Both the position numbers and the translations under genes were made by a program. Positions 35,861 through 44,462 of a DNA stretch of 64,000 bases are shown here, piece after piece. The notes under the pieces are model-generated. The model saw nothing but the letters and a program-made list of their open reading frames with translations. It was not told the origin of the DNA and did no database searches. Source of the stretch: Bacteroidota bacterium (GTDB taxonomy: Bacteria > Bacteroidota > Bacteroidia > AKYH767-A > OLB10); contig JADKFA010000049.1 in NCBI GenBank assembly GCA_016717725.1, forward strand, positions 53,647-117,646, written 5' to 3'. Each line of letters starts with the position of its first letter. Position 1 is the stretch's first letter.

Positions 35861-35865
35861 TATCT

Positions 35866-35892
35866 CTGACAAATTGTTGGACAACCTGTCAG
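35866..35892. promoter_or_regulatory. Nested palindrome CTGACA...TGTCAG upstream of groESL
   Basis: CTGACA (35866-35871) and TGTCAG (35887-35892) enclose TTGT-TGG-ACAA, giving a 27-bp nearly symmetrical site just after the secG stop. The same half-sites occur as CTGACA-N3-TGTCAG upstream of miaB (41409-41423). A heat-shock or stress operator is inferred. Confidence 0.4.
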
Positions 35893-35901
35893 TGGAATAT
35901 C

Positions 35902-36276
35902 TTATTGCGCTGGCGCAGCACTTGGCTGTCCTTCAACAGGAGCAGGTTGAGCAGCTGGTTGAGCTGCTGGTTGTGCAGCGGGAGCCGGAGCTTGTGCAGC
36001 AGGAACATTTTGAATCTGATCTTCAATGATCGATGCATTGCTCGTACCTGTATTTCTTGGAATTACGAAATTACCAATGATGGCTAATACCAACATGGTG
36101 ATGGCAAATCCCCAAGTTAATTTTTCAAGGAAATCGGTGGTTTTGCGAACGCCCATAATTTGGTTGGAGGCAGCAAAGCCAGATGATAAACCTCCGCCTT
36201 TAGAGTTTTGTACTAAAATAACGATTCCTAGTAGGAAGCTAACAATAATAATGAGGACAAGTACGAGTGTGAACAT
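35902..36276 (-). CDS. secG: Preprotein translocase subunit SecG
   Basis: A 124-residue inner-membrane Sec subunit. TM1 is MFTLVLVLIIIVSFLLGIVI, followed by the conserved cytoplasmic loop VQNSKGGGLSSGFAASNQIMG, then TM2 (LTWGFAITMLVLAIIGNFVI). The C-terminal 45 residues are an Ala/Pro/Gln-rich tail with AAQP repeats (AQPAAQPAAQPAP), probably disordered. It sits between the acidic linker protein gene and groES, in the usual Bacteroidota order. Confidence 0.92.
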   Translation of the reverse strand: MFTLVLVLIIIVSFLLGIVILVQNSKGGGLSSGFAASNQIMGVRKTTDFLEKLTWGFAITMLVLAIIGNFVIPRNTGTSNASIIEDQIQNVPAAQAPAPAAQPAAQPAAQPAPVEGQPSAAPAQ

Positions 36277-36285
36277 GGTTTTAGC

Positions 36286-38144
36286 TCAAGTATTTAATTT
36301 ATTCTCTAATTCTTTAATGAGGGCTGCAAAGTAACGGCTTTTTTCGGGGAATCTCAAGCTTAATTTCGTATAGAATGAAATTGCTTTTTGAAAATTTCCT
36401 TGTTGAGCGTAAATATTTGCTAATGTTTCACTTACGATATCATCCGATTCAATAATACTTCGCTTGGCCATGTTTATTGGACTATAAAAAGCGCTTTTTG
36501 AGGGTGTAATCCGAGGTTCTTGCTTGATGAATTTATCGATTAGTTGGTCGGAAGGCACCTTGCTTTTGGGTGGATCGGTGTCAACTAAGGAAGGGTCCGG
36601 GATAGGCTTTCTAGGCGGAATCAAATTCGGGTCCGTATCCATTGGCGTATTGGAAATATGACTAAATGGAATTTTTTCTGGTTGGATGGCTGGACTCGAA
36701 GGAGGTGTGCTCTCTTCCTTTTGAAGTGAAGTAGGAGTGATAGTCTGCTCAGGAGTTGTTGATTTTACATACAACATTTTCGGAGACATCACCGTCGAAC
36801 TAGAAATTACCTTTTCTGTTGACGATTCTTTTTGTATTTCTAATTTCGAATTTTTTAATTCGGTTACTTGAATCGGTGTTATTTCTTTTTCAATAAAGAT
36901 CTCTTCTTTCTCAACAGTTTTAAAAGAAGACTGAACAAAAGGGGTAGGTTTCTCTGTCTGAATTTCCTGCTTACTTACTTCGACTATCTCTTCTTTTTTT
37001 GAATCCGTTTTTGATTCAGATGCAACCATTCTGCAAAAGAATGTACTTCTCCTGGTTGATGGGGGATGGGTTCAATTGGAATCGTAGCGGCTTTTACAAC
37101 TGGAATTGCAATATCTTCTAAGTTTCCCTCCGATAAATTCTCTTCTTCTAATTCATCGGAATCAATTGTATTCTGTTTCTCCTCCGAAAAATAATCAGAA
37201 CTGTTGACTTGTGACGTAACAATATTTTCTAAAATTAATTCCTCCAGCGGATCTAATTCTTTTTCTTTCGATGTAACAAGTGTTGTTTCAACTTTTACTT
37301 CTTCTTCTTCTTCTCGTTTTGCCGATAAACGTTCCAACTCTTCAATTTCCGCTTCTAAATCCGGATCATCATCTTCCTCAATCATCCCATGCGGAACTAA
37401 AATGTTTTCTTCGCTGGCTGAGGCTCTCGATGCCAGCTGCTCATCGTTTTCTTTATCTTCCTCTCCCGATAGCAATCGGGACTGACCAACGCTTTCCCTC
37501 TCTTCATCGCTCTGTTCAACGTTCTCCCACTCATTCTCACCCGATAGCAATCGGGACTGTATTTCGCTGGCTGAGGCTCTCGAGGCCAGCTGCTCCACTT
37601 CCGGTTCTACCCAAATATTTAATTCTTTCAAACGCTGTATCACTATTTCCTCTGCAGAGATGGTGTCTTCATCGCTTGAATCTTCTTCAGTTTCTTTTTC
37701 GATTTCTTTTGGAGATTGAATTGCAGAAGTATCGAAAGGGATCTCTTCAATAATTTCGGATGGATGATTTTGATTGGTGCCGATGGTTTCATCGGTTGGA
37801 ACATCAGCAACATCAATGGAAGAAACTTCTTTCTTATCACTGGAAGTATCAATCATCCCATCATTTTCTAATGCGATGTTTTCATTCCAAGCCACCGAAT
37901 CGTGCATCAATAATTCAGGATGAATCAACTGGTGCAAACGTTTTCTGTCGGGCGCATACGCCGAACTTAATTTCAATTGCTGAGCGTAGGAAATATGATT
38001 TTGTCCGTGTAATTGCAATAAATAAAAGTAACGCAAGGCTTGACAATAAGGAAACTCCTTCACCAGTGAAGCAATGGCCTCATGGCGTTGATGAACGACC
38101 TCATTAGGTTTACGTATTAGTGATAAAAATTCTTCTTTTGTCAT
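36286..38144 (-). CDS. Large acidic linker protein with C-terminal TPR-like segment, one frameshift
   Basis: Two frames make one protein of about 618 residues. The N-terminus (MTKEEFLSLIRKPNEVVHQR, about 1-110) and C-terminus (IIESDDIVSETLANIYAQQG, then NFQKAISFYTKLSLRFPEKS) match the conserved ends of a Bacteroidota protein encoded between secG and lptE. The C-terminal part is a TPR-like helical hairpin. Between them lies a long acidic, low-complexity linker (about 120-500). The frame breaks in the T7 run 36994-37000 (A7 in the gene). Removing one base joins NQKRIQKK to EEIVEVSKQ. The linker contains in-frame copies of palindromic repeats (37409-37597). No signal peptide or TM segment. Function unknown. 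Confidence 0.72.
37409..37597 (-). repeat. In-frame palindromic repeat insertions inside the acidic linker gene
   Basis: A symmetrical block with four repeats: module A at 37409-37442 and 37563-37597 (GCTGGC...GCCAGC, translating to QLASRASASE) and palindrome P at 37464-37481 (TCCCGATAGCAATCGGGA) and 37540-37556 (translating to QSRLLSGE). The order is A-P-P-A. The P sequence is otherwise intergenic in this window, yet here both copies keep the reading frame. Confidence 0.85.
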
Positions 38145-38647
38145 TACCAGTTGCTCACGGATTTATTAAATACATCGTCTACTAATTGCTTATTCACTTC
38201 ATCAATCAATGTTAACTCTACTTCGGCTAAACTTTTCTGACTGTCATAGTCGGCATAGCGTGTAAAAGTACTTTCAAAACTTTGTGTAGCATCTTTTGTA
38301 TTGGTAAATTTTACCAGTACACTAATACTTAGGCGGTTTAATGCTGCTGTCTCGGTGCCTTGGATCGCTACCGGCTGAGCACGGTAGTCGCTGATGTACC
38401 CTTCAAATTGAATATCGCCATCACGATCTACTTGCCTTAAACTCGTTTGTGAGATGAACCGATCTTTAATTCTTTCAGTAAAAGCCTGACTTAAAGTGGG
38501 CTGAACCAACGATGCACGATTAGCAAAGTATTGTACCGAAAATGTTTTTACTTCTGGGGAGATGGATGCACCGGAAAAAGAATACATTCCACAGCCCGAC
38601 AAAATAACGAACATCACAACGACAGAAATTATGAATTGCTTTTTCAT
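38144..38647 (-). CDS. lptE: LptE-like LPS-assembly lipoprotein
   Basis: A 167-residue lipoprotein (signal peptide with lipobox ILSGC, Cys19) of the Bacteroidota LptE family, which plugs the LptD barrel for lipopolysaccharide delivery to the outer leaflet. Supporting pattern: CGMYSFSGASISPEVKTFSVQYFANRASLVQPTLSQAFTERIKDRF at the start of the mature domain and VNKQLVDDVFNKSVSNW at the end. Its start overlaps the stop of the sigma-54 activator (ATGA-type overlap) and its stop overlaps the next gene, so it is translationally coupled in the operon. Confidence 0.88.
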   Translation of the reverse strand: MKKQFIISVVVMFVILSGCGMYSFSGASISPEVKTFSVQYFANRASLVQPTLSQAFTERIKDRFISQTSLRQVDRDGDIQFEGYISDYRAQPVAIQGTETAALNRLSISVLVKFTNTKDATQSFESTFTRYADYDSQKSLAEVELTLIDEVNKQLVDDVFNKSVSNW

Positions 38648-39861
38648 CCGTTGATATCGTATTCTTTTATTTTGCGATACAAAGTACGTTCGGAAATGCC
38701 TAATTCTTTGGCAGCGTCTTTTCGTTTTCCTTTGTATTTGTCGAGCGCTTTCGTAATCATTTCTTTTTCTTTATCGGAAAGCGACAAGGTTTCATCCGCA
38801 AAGGATTCATGCGCATCAATTTTTATTGCTTTCGTTGAAAGTGTAACGCCCGGCTCAGTATGAATTAAATCATGATTATTCTCGGTGTACGTCTCATGTT
38901 CATAGTTTAATTGATCTTTTAACGAAGCAGTGTTTCCCGATATAATTCCTGAAACCACTTTTTTCAAGTCGGTCAACTCTTTTTTCATTTCAAAAAGTAC
39001 CTTGTAAAGCATTTCTCGCTCTGTGAATTCACCGTTACTATTGGACACATCTTTCAATACCATTGCCATGGAATTGTTATCATTGTTCGGTAGATATTTC
39101 AAAAGAACATCAGGTGTAATTTCTTTTTCTTTTTCTAAGATGGAAAGTTGCTCCGTCACATTTTTTAATTGTCGAACATTACCTGGCCAGCGGTAGTCAA
39201 TCAACAATTGCTGTGCTTCGGGCAATAGATGAATAACAGGCATTTTATATTTATCGGCAAAATCGGCCGCAAATTTTCTAAAGAGCAAAAAGATATCACC
39301 TTTTCGATCGCGCAAGGGCGGAACATGAATGGGAACCGTATTTAAACGATAGTATAAATCTTCTCTGAATTTTCCACGCTCAATTGCATCGGGAATTTGA
39401 ACATTGGAAGCTGCCACCACGCGCACATCGGTCTTTTGCATTTTGCTGGAACCTACGCGAATGAATTCACCCGTTTCTAACACACGCAATAAGCGAACCT
39501 GAGTCATGAGGGGTAACTCGGCTACTTCATCTAAAAAAATGGTTCCGCCATTTACAACTTCAAAATATCCTTTACGTGCTTCGTGTGCTCCGGTGAAAGA
39601 TCCTTTTTCATGTCCAAATAATTCGGAGTCGATGGTTCCTTCCGGAATAGCACCGCAGTTCACTGAAATGTTAGGTCCGTGTTTTCGGCTGCTGAGGAAA
39701 TGAATGATCTGATGAAAAATTTCTTTACCCGTTCCGCTTTCTCCCGTAATTAATACTGAAAGATCAGTTGGCGCCACTTGTCTTGCAATATCAATGGCAT
39801 GATCTAACAGCGGTGAGTTACCGATAATACCAAATCTATTTTTTAGTTCTTGTAATTTCAT
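38644..39861 (-). CDS. Sigma-54-dependent transcriptional activator without receiver domain
   Basis: A 405-residue AAA+ enhancer-binding protein. Walker A is GESGTGKE (about residues 41-48). The sigma-54 contact loop is GSFTGA (a variant of GAFTGA) in HEKGSFTGAHEARKGYFE. Walker B is GTIFLDEVAEL, the sensor region DVRVVAASN, and the R-finger area FREDLYYRLNTVPIHVPPLRDR. The C-terminal Fis-type HTH is DAAKELGISERTLYRKIKEY. There is no N-terminal receiver, PAS or GAF domain, so activity is probably controlled by expression or partner proteins. Its start overlaps the miaB stop. This miaB-activator-lptE order is common in Bacteroidota. Confidence 0.93.
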   Translation of the reverse strand: MKLQELKNRFGIIGNSPLLDHAIDIARQVAPTDLSVLITGESGTGKEIFHQIIHFLSSRKHGPNISVNCGAIPEGTIDSELFGHEKGSFTGAHEARKGYFEVVNGGTIFLDEVAELPLMTQVRLLRVLETGEFIRVGSSKMQKTDVRVVAASNVQIPDAIERGKFREDLYYRLNTVPIHVPPLRDRKGDIFLLFRKFAADFADKYKMPVIHLLPEAQQLLIDYRWPGNVRQLKNVTEQLSILEKEKEITPDVLLKYLPNNDNNSMAMVLKDVSNSNGEFTEREMLYKVLFEMKKELTDLKKVVSGIISGNTASLKDQLNYEHETYTENNHDLIHTEPGVTLSTKAIKIDAHESFADETLSLSDKEKEMITKALDKYKGKRKDAAKELGISERTLYRKIKEYDING

Positions 39862-41366
39862 ACGGTAAATTGAAAATTAGTTTTTGGATAAGACTTCACG
39901 ACTTCTCCAATCAGTGTAGCAACAGTAACTCTCGTGATGAGTACATCGGCACAATCGCCAGGTTTCAAATCGCCGCATGGAAAGACGACAACCGTTCCCT
40001 GAGTATTTCTTCCTGAATACATTTCCTTTGACTTCTTTGAAAATCCTTCGATCAGTACTTTGTATGTTTTTCCCATGGCTTCTGCCGAACGGTTTGCAGA
40101 TAATACTTGTTGTAAATCGACAATCTCCTGCAATCTTCTTCCTTTTACTTCTTCTGGAATATCGTCAGTATATTTTTTTGCTGCAGCCGTTCCCGGACGT
40201 TCAGAGTATTTAAACATGTACGAGAAATGATAACCGGCCCATTTCATTAAGCTGATGGTTTCTTGATGTTCTTCTTCCGTCTCACCGCAAAATCCACTAA
40301 TGGTATCGGTGCTGATACCACAGTTTGGAATAATTCGACGAATGGCTTCAATGCGATCAATGTATTGTTCACGGGTGTAACCACGATTCATTCGCTCTAA
40401 CATCGATGTACTTCCCGACTGAACTGGAAGATGCACATACTTACAAATGTTTTCGTGCTTAGCAATGGAATGCAAAACAGCATCTGTCATGTCGCGCGGA
40501 TTACTCGTTGAAAAGCGAACGAGTAAATCAGGATGAACGCCGGCTACTAATTCTAATAAATCGGCGAAAGTGGTAAAACGTTTTTGTTCTTCAGAGGGCA
40601 GTTGATGATTAAGTGCTGCATGTACTAAAGTTTCTTCCAAATCTTTCTTTTGTCCGCCGCCCCACCAGAGGTAAGAATCTACATTTTGACCGAGTAAAGT
40701 TACTTCGCGGTATCCATCTTCAAATAGCTTTTTACATTCAGCGATGATACTTTCAGGATCTCGAGAACGTTCGCGTCCACGGGTAAAGGGCACCACGCAA
40801 AACGAGCACATATTATCGCAACCGCGCATGATGGAAACGTAGGCGATAATACCATTGGTTCCTAAACGTACGGGACTAATATCAGCATACGTTTCTTCTC
40901 GTGAAAGCAACACGTTTACTGCTTTTTGTCCGCCTTCCACTTGCTCAATTAAATTCGGTAAATCGCGATAAGCGTCTGGACCTGCAACAATATCCACCAA
41001 CAATTCTTCCTCTAAAAATTTCGATTTTAATCGCTCTGCCATGCAGCCGAGAACACCCACAATCAACGAAGGATTTTGTTTCTTTAATTTTTTAAAATCT
41101 TGCAATCGAGTCCGCACACGCGTTTCTGCTTGATCACGAATGGCGCAGGTATTAATAAAAATTACATCCGCTAATTTATAATCGTTGGTAGTTTCAAATC
41201 CGTTGCCGGTTAAAATGGACGCTACAATTTCGCTATCCGAAAAATTCATGGCGCAACCATAACTTTCCAAAAATAATTTCTTGCCATTCAGGGGTGCTGC
41301 CACATCCAGCATCAAGGCTTCCCCTTGGCGCTTTTCATCAATCACTTTATTTCCTTCGTGCAACAT
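39858..41366 (-). CDS. miaB: tRNA-2-methylthio-N6-dimethylallyladenosine synthase
   Basis: A 502-residue radical-SAM methylthiotransferase modifying A37 of tRNAs reading UNN codons. The N-terminal UPF0004 domain has LESYGCAMNFSDSEIVASIL and INTCAIRDQAETRVR plus GVLGCMAERLK (Cys ligands of the auxiliary cluster). The radical SAM motif is CDNMCSFCVVPFTRGRERSR, and a TRAM domain closes the C-terminus. First gene of the minus-strand operon running to groES. A CTGACA-AGA-TGTCAG palindrome lies 42 bp upstream. Confidence 0.96.
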   Translation of the reverse strand: MLHEGNKVIDEKRQGEALMLDVAAPLNGKKLFLESYGCAMNFSDSEIVASILTGNGFETTNDYKLADVIFINTCAIRDQAETRVRTRLQDFKKLKKQNPSLIVGVLGCMAERLKSKFLEEELLVDIVAGPDAYRDLPNLIEQVEGGQKAVNVLLSREETYADISPVRLGTNGIIAYVSIMRGCDNMCSFCVVPFTRGRERSRDPESIIAECKKLFEDGYREVTLLGQNVDSYLWWGGGQKKDLEETLVHAALNHQLPSEEQKRFTTFADLLELVAGVHPDLLVRFSTSNPRDMTDAVLHSIAKHENICKYVHLPVQSGSTSMLERMNRGYTREQYIDRIEAIRRIIPNCGISTDTISGFCGETEEEHQETISLMKWAGYHFSYMFKYSERPGTAAAKKYTDDIPEEVKGRRLQEIVDLQQVLSANRSAEAMGKTYKVLIEGFSKKSKEMYSGRNTQGTVVVFPCGDLKPGDCADVLITRVTVATLIGEVVKSYPKTNFQFTV

Positions 41367-41408
41367 GTTGTTTTTATGGACTGCAAAGATACATAAAATA
41401 GCTGTCTA

Positions 41409-41423
41409 CTGACAAGATGTCAG
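41409..41423. promoter_or_regulatory. Palindrome CTGACA-N3-TGTCAG upstream of miaB
   Basis: CTGACAAGATGTCAG is a perfect 6-bp inverted repeat with a 3-bp centre, 42 bp before the miaB ATG. It shares both half-sites with the palindrome before groES. It is an operator candidate only. Confidence 0.4.
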
Positions 41424-41552
41424 ACTAAAAAATGAAGAAAAATCATGAAAAATTAAAGAAAAAATGGCCTTTTTTAATGTAATCGAGCTCTTTTGCCACA
41501 GAAACAATTAAATCATCAACATTTACCTGGAATCCGACTCCGCTAAAACGTC

Positions 41553-44446
41553 CTAATACTTCACCACTTTCCCCGAAATATTATCTAATTCGGTAATCAA
41601 ATTCACTAAATAAATTCCAGCGTTCATTCCTTTTGCAGGGATTTCTAAGTCGAGATTTCCTGCGGAAATATTTTCAATTTGTTTTTGGAAAATAATTCTA
41701 CCACTAATGTCCATCAATCGCAAAAGACCTTTATTGCCTTTGCAAATTTTCTATGTTGTTGTATTTGATTTGAAGTTGAATTATACCAAGTTTGGAAAAT
41801 CACTTCTGAAGAAATCAAGTTAATTTTATAACAATTTGAAGTATCTATACAAGTGCCGTAGGTAACAACTACAGCATATTCGCCCGATTGAGTGGGTTGA
41901 TATGTTGAATTCGTGGCTCCCGAAATTGATATATTCGTAGCACAATTGATCCACTGATAGGCTGAACCAATTGCTGTAGTTTGTAAGAATTCCGATGATT
42001 GAGATGCTGTATTTAAAATACTAGAAACGGTTAGATGTAATTCAATGATGGAATCGCATCCAAATCGTGTAATTAATTTCTGCTCATAAATTCCTTCGAT
42101 ATAATACAATGCACCATTGATATAGAATGCTTCTCCATTGCAAATACTAGCTGTAATTATAGTTGGCGGTATTGAACAATTAATGATGGTATTATTTGTC
42201 GTATTTGTTATAACTGGTGAATTAAAGTCAAAGAAAATATTGGCGGTGTTTTCAATGATACCACCTATTGTTAAACTATCCTTTGCTCGAATTTTATATT
42301 GCACGTATCCATGACTCGCGGGCTCATTGGTATTACTATCAGGTAAATTAATGTTCGGATATTGAAATTTTAATATCCCACTACTTTCAAAATTTAAGAT
42401 GGGTTGATGGCTGTAAGACAATAGGGCGATTGTAGAAAAATCCAAAGATAAATCAAGGGTGTCGGTTATATAAATATGTTGAGCGTCTGCAGTTCCTGTA
42501 TTTTGAAAACGAATAGTATATGTTAACCAACGATCTCCACTAATATCTAATGTGGAAGCTGGATAAACAGACTTATCATTTGGATCATAACTTCCTACTA
42601 CGGAAAAGCATTGTGTCAGAAAATTATTGTAATAATTTACTTCTAATGCTTTTGTTGAAATAGAAACATTAAAACAAATTTGACTTCCAAGTATAGCATT
42701 GGTATCTATTAAAATATAGAAATTAAAACTGCTATCAAAACTCAATGTTCCAAAATCTGATACAATGTAGTTTAATACATTTCCAACAACAGAATTGGGT
42801 GTAAGGGCACCGCTGCTGGTGAAATATAATTGCAGGATCCCGTGATAGTGATTGTAACGGTTCCACTTACTCCTGTTGCGCAATGAGCACCAAAACTATT
42901 AGAATAATCTCCTGCTCCAATTTTAATTTTTCTAACAGATGCAGGTATTAAAGCGAATGAAGAAATACTGGTGGCGGCCAAATCAATTCCTTTACATTTT
43001 AAGCTAAAATCACGATTGAATTTAATCGAGTCTACTAAGGAAATGGTATCCAGGTAAAATCCTGATGAAGGACAAAACACTTCAAAAGGTAATCCTGATC
43101 TTTCTAATTCAGTTTTGTAAAAATCGAATGCGAAAGTATCAAAATTATAGTATCCAATTGTATCTGAAAATGTTATTTGGTTTAGAGTACCATTTTTAAA
43201 TAAATTTAATTTTAAATTCTTTAAAACGTGATCGTTCGTTCCAAGTATGCAATTAGTGTCTGAATCAAAAAACGAAACTCCTTCAATATTCCAAAATAAA
43301 TCGCATCCATTGGAATTAAAAAAGTTGCAAATCGGTAAGCTAGAAAGTGGCGGTTGAGCTCCTAATATAACTAAATTGGGTGGTCTACAATTAATCAATG
43401 TTCCTGAATATAGGAAGGATTGTACGAATTTCATTTTTGGAAAACAAGAAATTGGATTGCCAATTATACTTATGTATTTTAGAGAATCTGGAATTTCAGG
43501 CAATGTGGATATTTGATTACTATCACAATTTAATTGAGTTAAAAATGGTGGAAGTAAAGGTAAAGAAGTCAATAAATTGTTAGGGCATGTAAGGAAGTTT
43601 AAACTGTTAGGAAGAATTGGTAAAGTTGTAATTTGATTATAGGAACAAACTATTGAAATTAGGGAGCTTGGTAATGTCGGAAGAAAAGAAACGAGATTAT
43701 TTCTAAAAGAAAGGTAATTAAGTCCGATGGTAGTGCAGGTATTATCGTTATCAAGTTGTTTTGAAAATCAATAGTGTTTAATGAGGAAGGCAATGTTGGA
43801 AGTTGAGTCAAATTATTATTAAAGCAATGAATTCCCTTTAATGTATTTGGAAGTGCTGGTAAACTCGTTAGTTGATTGTTTCCACAATATAAATATTCTA
43901 ATGAGGAAGAAAGAGAAGGAAGATTGTTTAGTTGGTTAGTTCCACAGTTTAAATATTTTAATGAATTTGGTATGGCTGGTAGTGTAGTTAGTAAGTTATT
44001 GTAACTCTGTAAGTCGGTTAAGTTGCCGGGTAGAGCAGATATATTTGAAATTATATTAGAACTACAGGTTAGTATTCTTAAATTTGAAGGTAATGGACCC
44101 AATGAAGTAATTTGATTAAATTGGCAGTAAAGTTCGGTTATTGAATTTGGCAGTAAGGGTAGACTACTCAGTGAATTGCTAGAGCATTTCAGCACCGTAT
44201 CATTCACAAAAACTTCAATGCCACTTAAGTCTGAAATTCCACTGTTACTTACATTAATTTCTTTCGCATTCAAAACTGCGGACAAGTCGAATCAATTGAA
44301 TCACCTACCATGCAACTTGAGAAATTAAAGTTTAGGTAATTCCGAAAAGCAGGATCAGGAATATAAACGAGCTGAGCTTTAGTTGAAGTGTTAAGGCCTA
44401 AGGCCAATGTGAAAACACAAATAAGTTTAAGTAAAATATTTTTCAT
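41553..44446 (-). CDS. LRR / DUF7619-like / T9SS giant protein, paralogue A (four frame breaks)
   Basis: Reconstructed from ATG 44446 to TAG 41553 (about 965 residues). Signal peptide, then LPX-type leucine-rich repeats (LPxLPxSLxxLxCxxN), then a WNIEGVSFFDSDTNC block, a repeat-like DUF7619-type domain (GSYDPNDKSVYPASTLDISG, IRFQNTGTADAQHIYITDTL), one GCDSIIELHLTV module and a T9SS sorting domain. Compared with intact paralogue B, frame breaks occur near 44280, 43719, 42810 and 41748, each repairable by one base. This could be sequencing error in a repeat region or early decay. It is last in a three-gene run, with a 16-bp gap after B. Surface exposure via T9SS is inferred. Confidence 0.72.
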
Positions 44447-44462
44447 AGTATATTATTTTAAA

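Noticed and set aside
36286..37029. Separate gene starting at 37029 downstream of the 36984-38144 frame
   Set aside because: The apparent start lies within the same linker and the two frames join across a T7 run. The joined protein has the conserved N- and C-terminal segments of one family.
37204..38107. Several plus-strand ORFs opposite the acidic linker gene
   Set aside because: Their composition (Ser/Leu/Arg low complexity) is the antisense of a Glu/Asp-rich coding sequence. They show no start context or family.
41553..44446. Calling paralogue A a true pseudogene
   Set aside because: All four breaks are single-base and the DUF7619-like and sorting domains are intact at residue level. In this error-prone sequence decay cannot be separated from misreads.
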